Shown here piece by piece: positions 11,400 to 22,348 of a stretch of 64,000 nt of DNA. A program made the translations under genes and the position numbers. Position 1 is the stretch's first letter. Each line of letters starts with the position of its first letter. The DNA is from Paracyclopina nana. Lineage: Eukaryota > Arthropoda > Copepoda > Cyclopoida > Cyclopettidae. Below the pieces are notes generated by a model, which ran no database searches, was not told where the DNA came from, and saw nothing but the letters and a program-made list of their open reading frames with translations. The stretch covers positions 10,788,001 to 10,852,000 of the forward strand of contig JAGUCH010000003.1 of assembly GCA_019096065.1 (NCBI GenBank), written 5' to 3'.

Positions 11400-14247
11400 A
11401 TGGCGTATAATCAGTATTCAAAAACGGCCATAAGTCACATTGACGAGGAAACGTCAAATACAGCTGGGTCCTCTTCGTCTTCAACATGGCAAAGTTTGTT
11501 GGCTTCGAACACACGACGACGAGCATTGGGGCGTGTCAAGATCACGGCAGTGAGTCTGTTTTCAAAGACGTTTTTAGGCTTTTATTGCAAAATCGAGATT
11601 GTGGAACAAGTTTACGGTTAGGCAATATTAAGAATTGTCAAGTTCAAGTTGGGCTTCTGGAAGGGCAATTTTGCTAATATCTGCATTTTACCTGCTTCAC
11701 GTGTTTATTGATATTTTCGGCCATCTAAAAGCACGGGTTTTTAATTTGGGAAATTCCCTTTCCATTTGCAGATGCCTCAAAGGTTGGCGTTGTTCAACAA
11801 TCCGTGCAATGAGGAGGACGAAGAAGATCTCACTCCCAAAAACTTGACAGGTGCCTCCAAATCCATAGATGAAGAAGAGCCTCGAAAATGTGGAGAAAGC
11901 ATAAAAACCAACCTGAGCATGGGCGAGAACAGCAATCACTCAATTTTTAAATCAAAGTAAATTCAAAAACATTCATAGCTACATCATTTGCTAAATTAGA
12001 TTTTTTTTCAGGTTTCGCAATGACATTCCTCAGCGACAAAGGCCATTTTTCCTCCATTCCTCTGCCAACACTGACCTAAAGTAATTCGCTTTTAGATTAC
12101 CATGGATCTAATAGACTTGAATTATACTTTTATTTTTAGGAATAGAGAGGATTTGCCGATGTCATCGTCGAAAAACGTGGCTCCTTTGGAGGAACAAAAC
12201 CGAAATGTGTCGCCTATTTCGCGTTCACGTCACTCTTCCACAAACATCAACACCGACGACTACATCAGATCGAGATCCAAGTAAATCATTTCTCTATTTT
12301 CAACTAAAATGGATATTTGAATTCATTTTTAGGTCCAGGGAGAATCTGCCAATGCCTCACAGGTCACCCCAACTGAGGCACAGAACGACGTACGTAATTA
12401 AGCTCATTTCTAATTACAATTGGATAATAACTTTATTTTGCAGGTCTCGCGAGGGCTTGCCAATGCCACAAAGATCTCCGAATCCAAGACATAGATCCGC
12501 GTAAGCATAATTATTCAAATCGCGAAAATACCTTTCCTAAATTCGATATTTTAGGTCTCGTGGGGAGAACTATTTGCCCATGCCTCAAAGATCCCCGCTG
12601 TCAAGATCAAGACCACTGTAAGTCTCATTGTTCAATTTCATTCATGAATGTTAGAACAATATTTATTTATTCAAGGAATCGGAATGAATTGCCGATGCCT
12701 CAGAGATCAAACAATCCACCTCGGAAATTCGGGCCCGTGTCACCTGTCAGAGCTAGCCCCGTCAGAGCCTCCAATTCAGAGGTGACATTCAAAACGCCCG
12801 AAAGGCCGAATTTATTGACGGTCAACTGGCAAACCAAGAAGCCTCAGAGCAATCCCGAAGTGGCTCGCAGTCAAAGTACTCCTCCCATTGGGCGAGTTTC
12901 CAAAAGTATTCATTCAGAGACAAATGACGATCAGCCTCAAAGGCCAACCATTTCCGTAAATGGCAAGCAGTACTTTTTGATGGATCGAATAGGCCAAGGC
13001 GGCTCCTCCAACGTTTTCCAAGTAACATCAACTAATTGTGCAACTTCAGCCTGATTTTCATATAATTTTTATTAATAGGTGTTGGAGTGCAGATCCTCTC
13101 GAATGTTGGCCGTGAAGCGTGTGGATCTGTCAGAAGTGTCCGACTCGGAAGCCACGGCCTTTAGAAATGAGGTCATGCTGCTCGAACGCCTCCGTGGAAA
13201 TCCCAGAATTGTCAATATGGTCGACTACGAAGAAAGGCCGAAGCCCAACGGACGTGGGAACGAATTGTATGTCGTCATGGAGCACGGAGAACGAGATCTC
13301 GCCAGTTTACTCAAGGTACAAAAAAATCTATGGCATAAATACCAGATGTGGATTTTTCGCTGTTTTTGCTTTTGGCATTTTTGGCGACCAAATGGGGTCA
13401 AATAGTCAATTTTTGTCAATTTATTTAACAAATCGCTGCTCCATCTTGCGGATCAAGTTTCATCGCAGCTAATTATCTAATAGGAAGTGTCCGCCTCTCC
13501 TTACGGGTTAACGGATGCCAAGACGAAATTTTACTGGGAGGAAATGCTCGAGGCCGTGGCCGTGGTCCACAAGGAGAACATTGTCCATTCCGATCTGAAG
13601 CCAGCCAACTTTCTGCTCGTCGGTGGCATGTTGAAGCTGATCGATTTTGGCATCGCCTCGTCCGTCTCCGATGACAAAACGCACGTGACCAAGGACAACA
13701 TGATGGGCACCTTCAATTTCATGAGCCCTGAGACAATTCTGAGCCGAGACGACGAGGGTGCCCAGACATACAAGATCAGCTTCAAGTCCGACGTGTGGAG
13801 CTTGGGCTGCATTCTCTACAACTTGGTGTTCAAAAAGCTGCCTTTTGCTCACATCAAGAACCCCATGCTCAAATTTCAGGTGACACGTCAATTTGAATGC
13901 ACTGCTTCATTAAATATTATTTGGGATGTTGCTCGTTTTTGCAGGCCATCATTGATCCGGAGCACCAAATCAAGTTTCCTGCCGAGGCTCTTCAAGGCCA
14001 CGATCCTTTGGTGATTGAGGTGCTGAAGCTGTGCTTGGTGCGCGATCCCAACAAGAGAGCTTCCATCGATGAGCTCCTCCATCATCCCTACTTGAAGGCC
14101 TCTAAGAATCAGCCACAGAAACAGCAGCACCTCAGAGTGGACCAGCTCTTGTCCGCTATTTCGACACTGACGCCAAACTCCAAGAAAGTTGTGATGGAGA
14201 ATTTGACAAACTCGAAAATTGGCCCCCCGAGCTTTGACTTGACTTAA
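11400..14247 (+). CDS. Mps1: Dual-specificity spindle-checkpoint kinase Mps1/TTK
   Basis: Eleven exons: 11400-11549, 11772-11956, 12012-12080, 12140-12280, 12333-12389, 12444-12500, 12555-12617, 12676-13021, 13079-13315, 13484-13879 and 13945-14247. They give about 667 aa, close to fly Mps1. TTK kinases phosphorylate kinetochore proteins to activate the spindle assembly checkpoint. The kinase domain shows a GQGGSSNVF glycine loop (about 347-355), AVK lysine (about 369), HSDLKPAN (catalytic Asp about 472), DFG (489-491), MSPETI, and a [10 protein letters not shown] helix, a TTK-typical combination. The basic N-terminal part is low complexity with many Arg-Ser-Pro sites, partly coded by near-identical micro-exons. 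No N-terminal TPR domain like that of vertebrate TTK is visible. The start ATG has a good context (gaaaATGg). Confidence 0.95.
12140..12720 (+). repeat. tandem micro-exon repeats in Mps1
   Basis: Five consecutive exon starts encode variants of one motif, consensus [SN]R[ED]xLPMPQRSP followed by a basic RxRxS tail. Exons at 12333-12389, 12444-12500 and 12555-12617 contain little else; 12140 and 12676 begin with the same motif. All are symmetric (they enter and leave in the same phase) and are separated by introns of about 50-60 nt. The repeating genomic unit is therefore one exon plus one intron. Confidence 0.9.
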
Positions 14248-14338
14248 GCTCAGCATATTCAAAAAAAAAAAAAAAAATTAACCACGACAATTAGCAGCCG
14301 AGTGCAGATTGATGGTCTCCCCTTTTAGTCGGTGTAGG

Positions 14339-14344
14339 TTTATT
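14339..14344 (-). terminator. polyadenylation signal, EMC2
   Basis: AATAAA on the minus strand (TTTATT on plus), about 51 nt past the EMC2 stop codon. Confidence 0.5.
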
Positions 14345-14394
14345 ATACAAATTGTGACTTGATCAACGAAACATGTTTGGGACGCTTATTGCTT

Positions 14395-15573
14395 TCACGT
14401 CGGTTGAGGCGCGGCTATTTGGAGCTGGCTCAATAAACCTTCAAGCAAGAAGGGCTGGGATTTGCCATTCAACTTATCTGCATTACGTTGTTCGATCTGA
14501 AATTAACCAGCTTGTATATCATTGCATAGACTAATAAATTCTAACTATGATACCTGAAGTGAGGCCCAGTTGATGCTCTTCTGTAGCTCTTTCTTCTTCT
14601 GGGCTTGGCATTTGGGGGAAGTTGCCAATTGAGTGGAAGTCTGGAATGTTGAATGAATTAAGATCTAATGTTTTCCAACAAAAAACTTTCAGTTACCAGG
14701 AGGAGCCCGTATAATGCCCTCATATTGTTGGGGTTCAATTTAACTGCATAGCTGTAGTATGTCCTTGCCATTTCCAGCTGATCGTTTCCACCTTGAGTGT
14801 ACCTGATATCAGCATATCTGCAAGGAACAGGTTGGAAGCAAGTTTCTCAATTTATATATATAAAAACGAGCTCCACACCTCTGATAGTAGATGTGATTGT
14901 GGGGATTTTGCAGAATGAGCTCCTCGCAGCAAAATGCAGCCTTGGCATAGTCTTGCTCAAGGATGTAGAGATCACACAGCTCCATCCAGGCCTCTCCGTC
15001 GGCCATGAAATCTTTGAGATACTTGACCAGCTCCGAAATGGCCTTGTGATTGTCTCCAGTCGCCTTGTGGATGGCAATTTTTCGCTTCCTTGCCTGACTG
15101 TTCGAGTCATCTTCTTCGATGATGGAATCAAGGATTTCAATGGCAACATCGTACTGCTCGAACATTTCAGCCTTCATGGCGAGCAGCCTTCGCATTCTGA
15201 AGGAGGAATCCATGTCAAACATGGTGGAGAGTTCTTTCATTCCCTCCTCGACGATGTCTTTGCGATACGTGTCAAAGCCGGCAACGACCACCTGAAAAAT
15301 TCGCAAAATCATCTAAAAAAACTAAAGTGAAAAGCTGACAGACTCACTTGCTCAAGGATCATCCAGCGCTCGTCTCCGAGATCTCCAGGATTGGCGTCAC
15401 GCATGAAAGCTTCCCAGATGTCGATCACATCGTCGCTTCGGCGAACATTGTCCTCTCTCATTTGACGCAAAATATCGCGAGCGTCTTTAGTGTAAACAAT
15501 AATAGTTGGCGGAAAAAATATTGGATGTAAACAAAGCGCATTTACCTTCAACTGAAGAAACTGTTCTATCCAT
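14395..15573 (-). CDS. EMC2: ER membrane protein complex subunit 2 (EMC2/TTC35), frame interrupted
   Basis: Six minus exons: 15573-15546, 15484-15348, 15291-14879, 14818-14697, 14640-14554 and 14496-14395. Length would be about 295 aa, like human EMC2 (297). EMC2 is the cytosolic TPR subunit of the EMC insertase for tail-anchored and multi-pass proteins. Family landmarks are ARKRKIAI, EAWMELCDLYI, DYAKAAFC.EEL, NPHNH.YYQ, YTQGG and NMRALYGL. In exon 4 the frame reading YADIRYTQGG..LEMART does not continue into YYSYAVKLN. One extra base near 14760 shifts it, and strict translation hits a stop within a few codons. All other splice phases fit, so either an assembly indel or a recent inactivating mutation is likely. 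Confidence 0.88.
14432..14437 (+). terminator. polyadenylation signal, Mps1
   Basis: AATAAA on the plus strand, about 185 nt past the Mps1 stop. It lies inside the last EMC2 exon, so the convergent transcripts would overlap. Confidence 0.45.
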
Positions 15574-17236
15574 AATAATAGTTATTAAATAAGCATTCAA
15601 AATGAGCAAAGATAACAGAATCGATAATTTCTGTGTTTTGATTTGCAATTCACTGAGTGACACGAAGGCTTTGAGTAATAGTACCAGATTAAATGATAAA
15701 AAGCAATCAAAACCTGCTCGAAAATGCCAAAATAGTTGCTTAAATCAGGCCTTTCCTTTATATGTGCGCATCAAAGGACAAAAAATAGCGAATATCACAC
15801 ATTCTTATTTTCCATATATTGAAAGAATTCATTGAAAATATAGCTTATTTTACTAGGCTTAAGAAAGGGTAAATTTTTTAATATGATGTCGCAACATTTA
15901 AAAAATACTATCGCAACCTTGAATAGTAAATTGGCTGAGAATCCTATATAAAGCCCATTAAAAAGTTTGCAGGAGTTATTTGAAGTTATAAGAAAGTCAA
16001 GTTGGAGAAAGTATGCAAATCAGATTTTAATCCTGCCATCAGTATTCAAGACGTACATATACAGCTATGACACAGCTTTCCAGTTCTCCTATTCAGAATC
16101 AGATCAAAGACTGTATTTACATATGGTTCAGTAAGATGGGAAATTTTCTCAGGAGCCTAGCTGTTGCCTTATCGGATTGACCTATGCATTGCAAAGAAGG
16201 AAAATCTCAAGGAGGAAAACTTTGTCCTTTTCCAAGCCATCGCCTCCACTTCTCTTTCTGCCACGACCTCACTGAGGACATTGGCCTGGAAATGTCTTCC
16301 ACCTCATCACAGATCATTTATTTGCCAGAAGACTTGCTACATAAGGGATCTAGAGCTCAATCATCCACATGATCTTCCACAGGATACACACACTGGTCTG
16401 AATTGAGGATATTTAGGGAGCTTGGTTGAGTGTTTTGGCACAGTATAGAGAATGCATAGTACATTTACTTCAGATTGGCTATGTATATCTATTGAGGAGC
16501 AGTAATGGTCTCAAGCAACTTGCAGCCTTCCTGTTTTTTCTGTAATAAGGAGTATTTGCTGTGTCTGCTCTTTCAAAGATGCTACAACTCATCAGTGTTG
16601 TACCAGAGGAAAAGGGGCTAAAGCCAAGATAGATGAGAGCATTTACGACTGCTGTGAGTTGCCCCGCGGGCTTTATATATGCTTTGCGTGGTCTATAGAG
16701 GCTTTGAGCTGGAAAGGCTTTTGGTACACACACAGCCTCCAATTGGCTCTTCTCTTATATCCATGTTTTGGCTCCAAGAGAAGCTCACAGACGAAAAGTT
16801 CGCAGGAAAGGATCGAGGTTAGAAATCTCATTTTGTATTTCGTAGCTGAAGAAACCATTCTTGTTCGTAGAGAGAAAGCAATTATTTTGGGAAAACATGT
16901 GCGCAGCACAAAGACTTAAAATCAACATGCATTCATCAAAATGATAGCAAATATAAAACAAAATGGTACAGAGTGTCCCTCAGGATTTACTCCGATCATC
17001 AAGGGTCAGCCTGAGTACAAAGGAACTATAAACATGCTGAACGCGTCAATTGTGAATTGCTCCTCGTTGGCAAATGGATGGACATTATTACACGCATTTT
17101 AAAAGACGGAGAGAACATAATCATAGAAACATCACAGAGCCTGCAACGGTGGCCGCCGCCGAGAAGATCACTGCTTTCGAATTGTACAAAAGTGTCATCA
17201 AAGTTGGGCAGTTGGGCATATTGGAGAGATCAGCAC
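15574..17236. other. intergenic, no gene recognised
   Basis: This lies between the EMC2 start and the flotillin stop. Only short, unconvincing open frames and AT-rich sequence are present. Confidence 0.6.
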
Positions 17237-20012
17237 CTAGACCACACTGTTCTTGATCCGATGGCCAGTCATGGTCGTCACGGACTCAGGGATCTTCTCC
17301 ATGATGTTGAGCACCTCGTTGGTGAGCCTGGCGGGTCCGAGGCTCTGGTCGCTGTCCGTGTAGCCCACCATGGTGATCTTGTTGGTCTGGGAGAGCGGGG
17401 CGGCGACCTCGGCCGCGATGGAGGGCAGGGCCTCCATCCACATTTGCACCTTGGCCGCCTTTTTGTACTCCTTCCACGCGTCGGCCTTCATGGCCATGAC
17501 CTCGGCCTCGGCCTTGGCCTTGGCCTCGATGGCGAAGGCCTCTGCGTCGCCCTTCATGGCCACGGCGTCGGCGGCCGAGGCCGCCTCGCACAGGGTCTTT
17601 TGTTTGGTGGCCTCGGCCATGATTTGGCACCGGAACTTCTCCGCGTCCGCGGGCTTTCTAATTTTGGCGTCGAGCTCGCACTGCTTTCGCGCCACTTCCT
17701 GCTCCGCCACCTCGATGAGCTTCATCCTCTCGATGATCTCGGTGGTCATGGTCTCCTCCTTGATCCTCTGACGCACCTTGGACTCTTGCAGCTTGTACGC
17801 CAGCTCGGCCTCGGCGCGCGCAGTCTCGATTTCCATGTCGTAGGTGGCCTTTTTGAGCTCGAAGTCGCGCTTCGCGCGCTCAACCTCCGTCTTGTTGCAC
17901 AGCTTGGCCGCCAGCCGCTGCTCCTCCGCGATGGCAACCTCGATTTGGGCGTCGCGGTTGGCCTCGGCCTCGCCGATGCGCGCATCGCGCACGATCTCGG
18001 CGGTGCGCGCCATCCCGAGGCTCACCATATACTGGTCCTCATCCTTGATGTCCTTCAGCGTATACGAGATAACCTAAATGATTAATTACATGAATTAATG
18101 ATATTTTCCATTTTAAGTTCACGTTGTTAGCAAAAAGTTGAATACCAACAGAATTTACTATTTTCTGAAACTTCATTTTATTATGAGGGTTCATTTGAGA
18201 GTGATTTTGGAAAGCCTTTTGAGCCTTCAACTTTGATATTGTTGCTTAAAGCCTATAAAAATGATTATGTAGCTGTTTTTTTATTTCATAAGCAAGTCTC
18301 TAAAACGAAGGGAGAAATTAAAGCTCAAACTGATTTGTAAGTAAGATAGTTTTTGCTAGGCTGTATCTCCTGTTCTGTGAGCTCTAGCGATTTTGTTATG
18401 AAGTAATAAAAGTTGGATCTTTTCATTTTGGAGGGGGTCAATTTTATTCAAAATGACAGAAAAATGAGGCATATCTGAGCTATACGCTTTTGAAAATATT
18501 GAATTATTATTATGGGAAGTGCAAGGCCAGGATTTTGAAATCAATACCAAATGAACTTTTGGGGCAGAAGCTTTCTGAAAATTATGCACCTATTGGTATT
18601 CAACTTTTTGTTGTTAACTAAGCTACCCCTTAGGTTAAAACGAGATGTAAGCAATATTTTGGGACATCCAGTGTTGTTTTTAAGTGTGAAAGTGCTAAAA
18701 AAATGCCAAAATTGGGAGTTAAGCAAAGTTGAGCTAGCTTGATGTAGTTAAGGAATGCATATTACTGGGTCCTTGATGTCCAAAATCACGTAGGAGACGA
18801 CCTAAAATTAAACGTGCTCAAGCTCAGTTATATTGTTGACCTCTACCAATTAACTGTGCTGATCTCTGATTTGCTTTCGAAAAAATAATAATGATGCTGG
18901 TGCTCAGTTCACCTGGATGCCCATGTTGAAGAGGTCGGTGGAAGCAATGTCAAAGACTTGGCTGCTGAACTTTTTCCTGTCCTTGAAGATCTCATCCACT
19001 GTCATGGCGCCCATGATGGCCCTTTGGTGGCCCTCTAGGGTCCACATGGCCACATCTTCAATGTCTTTGAAGTCCTTGTCGATGAATTGCTCCACAGCTG
19101 CCCTCAGCATCTCCTCATTATGGCTCGTAATCTTGACCTGCAAAGGAGAGCCTCAATAACTACTACTTAGGTAGCCTTTGCTTTCACTTTTCACTCTCAG
19201 GACTTTCTCCATACAAAATACTAAATAGAGTGGATAACCCTTATTCCATAGGCATTTGGCACCAGATGCTGCTGCCAGTTGGTGCACCAAAAAATGTGAA
19301 AAACACTCACTGTTGTTTTCCTTATACAGCTAAATGGCATGAAAGCACACTCTCAACCCTTAGAAGTACATTGGGAATTCTGCAGGGATCGAACAGGGAC
19401 AATTGGACATATCAGGAGAACAAAGGCGAAAAGAAATAACACAGAAGAAAGCTATTTGCGATTTTCGATGGCTCTCTCCGAGCATTTGGGCATTTTCTCA
19501 TTTTCTCTCGAGCTGACAATAATATTAATCACTCCCTTGGGACCTGCTTAAGCTCCACACATAAAGAGAATTATGGAGAACCTCATTAAGTGTTGTTAAA
19601 AAGGGACAAACCTCTAAATTCTGCAAAATTGCTTTCTCCGAAAAAGTTCCAAAACTACTTCAGTGGTCAGTCAACAAAAAACTTTCTGACGCCAGCAAAA
19701 ACAAACGTGAGGCTTGAAAAATGTACATGTTTGGATTAGGAGGAGATGCTCAGTTCACAGATCAGGTCCCTTGGGAGCATTGGAGGAAAGGGCAATTACC
19801 TGGGCGATTCCCGTCACGGAGAGTGGGACTCCTTGCATTGTGTACACTGTGGGCGATGACACCTTCAACGTCATGATGTTGAGCGGGAGCCTTTGCACCT
19901 TTTGAATGCACGGAATGACAAAAGCCCAACCTCCCACCACAATCAGAGGCTGGCTGTGAAAGACACCAGACACGACAATGGCCTCGTTCGGGCCTCCAGT
20001 GATGAATCCCAT
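17237..20012 (-). CDS. Flo1: Flotillin-1 (reggie-2), membrane microdomain scaffold
   Basis: Three minus exons, 20012-19800, 19137-18913 and 18073-17237, all phase 0, give 424 aa (human flotillin-1 is 427). Flotillins sit on the inner leaflet of plasma membrane and endosomes as hetero-oligomers and act in endocytosis and signalling. The N-terminal SPFH/PHB domain opens with the family-typical TGGPNEA and has the palmitoylatable Cys in FVIPCIQ (residue 35). The C-terminal half is a long Glu/Ala-rich coiled coil ([35 protein letters not shown]) ending near PESVTTMTG. The motif pattern fits flotillin-1 better than flotillin-2. An upstream in-frame ATG at 20021 would add three residues; 20012 matches the family N-terminus better. 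Confidence 0.95.
18770..18801 (-). pseudogene. relic duplicate of the start of flotillin exon 3
   Basis: Inside the second flotillin intron, an acceptor-like TTTTAG precedes a segment reading [11 protein letters not shown] on the minus strand. The real exon 3 start at 18073 reads [11 protein letters not shown]. The similarity stops after the Asp-Ile-Lys-Asp codons and no donor follows, so it looks like a truncated exon duplicate. Confidence 0.6.
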
Positions 20013-22348
20013 TCGGCACATTTTTCAAAAGCACTCAAAAAACAAACGTTAAGCCATGTTGATTTTGTTATTGTGGCTATATAGAAAGCAGCTAGGTTCT
20101 TCTCTGTTGCCACCAAATCTGCCCAGGGACAACTGAGAAAGGAGGCTGGTGTGGAGCCTCACAGAGGCTGCTGCAGAGGCTGCCACTGGCTGCTGCTGCT
20201 GCTGCAGCGTGAGGCTTCTTTGCAGCAAGAATATCGAGGGGAAAGTTGATGCACAGCACCAAGGATAATTTTCGTGATTCCAGAGAAAAAGCCCTCAATA
20301 ATTTTGACCATTGATCTTCGCTGCTCAATATTCCTTGCCTTGCATGGTATGCAGGTAAAAGAGAAAGCTCTCTGGTTTTTGGTACTCTTGTAAAATTACA
20401 AGTCCAGCTTTGTTGAATGTGCGCACGCAATCGATGGGGATCCGCGCGCGCGCGCGCTCTCGCATCGCGCGCGAGCTTCAATATGATCATCGTGGTTGCT
20501 TTCTCTTTTTCCTTTGGAACAATGCACATGTCGCACTTTTCGCCAAATCATACAAATATATCCCTTATTTTGAGGTATACAACAATCAAAAAGTCCCTTT
20601 TTATCTTGGTCTTATTTGCAGTATTGAGGCTATTTGTTGGCTGGCTCGATCAAGTTGAGATGTTTCTCAACAATGAGTCCCAAGGGACGCTTTTGATCCC
20701 CTCTCAGTTGCCTCGTTGTTTGGACTCAAATTTACAGCCTGATTCTGCCTTTGATCCATAATTAGAAAGCCTGTTTATTAGAGGCGATGTTACTGCACCA
20801 AATTGAGCTCATCAATCACGACTTCTCATTGGTACGCAACGTCATATGGCTCTGGCTTCAAATCGGCCTAAATGGAAAGCAATTCTACCAGCTAAACGAA
20901 AAAAGGAATGTCAACGGGATGGAAAATTGGAATTGGGCTAAAAATAACCAGCCCTCATTTCAGCATGCAAATATGTCAGCGAAGCATGCGAGATCGAAAA
21001 GATGGAAAATCTAGGATAGCAATTAACCAAATGAGACAGCCAACTTTTGTGCAAAAAATGTGAAAGCCCTGGTGAATTCAGCTGAAGAAACCCTACAACT
21101 TGTACTGAGTTGTCGTCGCCGGTCAATAAAACCTGATCACGTCCGAATGTTTAATTTAAGCACCCAAGTATACATAAAAATGGGGCCATTTGGGGATCGA
21201 GCTCTCATATTGCAGCCATAATTGCCTGCAAGCCTTCAAAAGCCTTTAAAAGCTTCAACTGGCTTAAAATTATTGTAGTAGCAAAAATGTACAGTGGGAG
21301 ATATGTCACAAGTTGTCACTTTTTCGTGGCTGTAAAAAATTGCAGTTGGCTTTCTAGTTGAAAGATGATGCACGAAAGGGGAGGATGCTTTCAAAATGGT
21401 GGACAGGCTAATTCTTGACCAGAGAGGAAGCTCATTGAAATTCTTGGGACACAGTGTAAAAAATGCTTTCTATCCACCACAGCGTTGTTATGAAGATAGG
21501 CAGTAGCATGCTACTCTATGGTTATAAGGGCCACAAACACACTAGTTGAACCCCGCCTTCGTACTATGTATATGTAGCTTTGCATATATACTGAACTACA
21601 CAGTGGAAAGTTTATTGTCAGTTTGACGAAAAAACTCCTGACATAAAGGAGCCTCTTTTCACGATTTCAAGGGGCAAAGGCATTTTAGAAAGCCAGTTTC
21701 TTTTTAAAGCTGAATAATAATTAAAAAGAAGATGAGAGAACTCAACTTTGTGGCCGTGGCTCGATGAGTGCCACGCAAAGTGGTGCACAATATTTAGACC
21801 AGAATCTTGGTAGCCTTTGAAAGCAACGAGAGCTGTATGGGGTAAGTGGCAATCAATGACACCACTATGGTATGTAAAAGCATCGAGCTGCATGTCAACA
21901 AAGTCATTCACACAATTGCTTCAACGAGAAGTTAGATTTCTGCTTCTAAATTACATTCAAAAAGAATACAGCAAAAAACTCTTGATACTTTCTAATTTCT
22001 TCATTTAGATTAATTAAACTTTCCAAAAATTAGAAAGCAATTTTGCAATTCTCTTGAAAAGGAAGGTTATAAGCAAAGTTTTTATTTCCCAAGCAATATC
22101 GAGAAAAATTCAAAAAATACACTTTGGAATGATTTAGAAAGCTCCTGTATTATAATACAACCTTATTCCTTGACAGAGCACAAATCTGGGCCAATCAAAA
22201 TGGGATCATGCTGTAGCCATAAAATATGGTATTCTACGAAAGGAGCCGAATATAATGGCCGTCAGATTTCTGGTCGTGTCAGGTGGAACAATAATAAGGT
22301 GATCCAATAGTGGTATGGGAACAGTCGACAGCGAATCCCTGAGCAGAA
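20013..22348. other. intergenic, no gene recognised
   Basis: Divergent upstream regions of flotillin and the sulfotransferase. A CTG run lies near 20186-20204 and alternating CG tracts near 20442-20474, which could adopt non-B DNA. Open frames here lack family resemblance. Confidence 0.6.

Noticed and set aside
17057-18085. 342-codon plus-strand frame rich in Gly, Leu and His
   Set aside because: It is the antisense shadow of flotillin exon 3, whose codon bias keeps the opposite strand open.
20442-20474. CG-alternating tract as a CpG-island promoter
   Set aside because: It is a simple alternating CG run within AT-rich sequence with no adjacent gene start.
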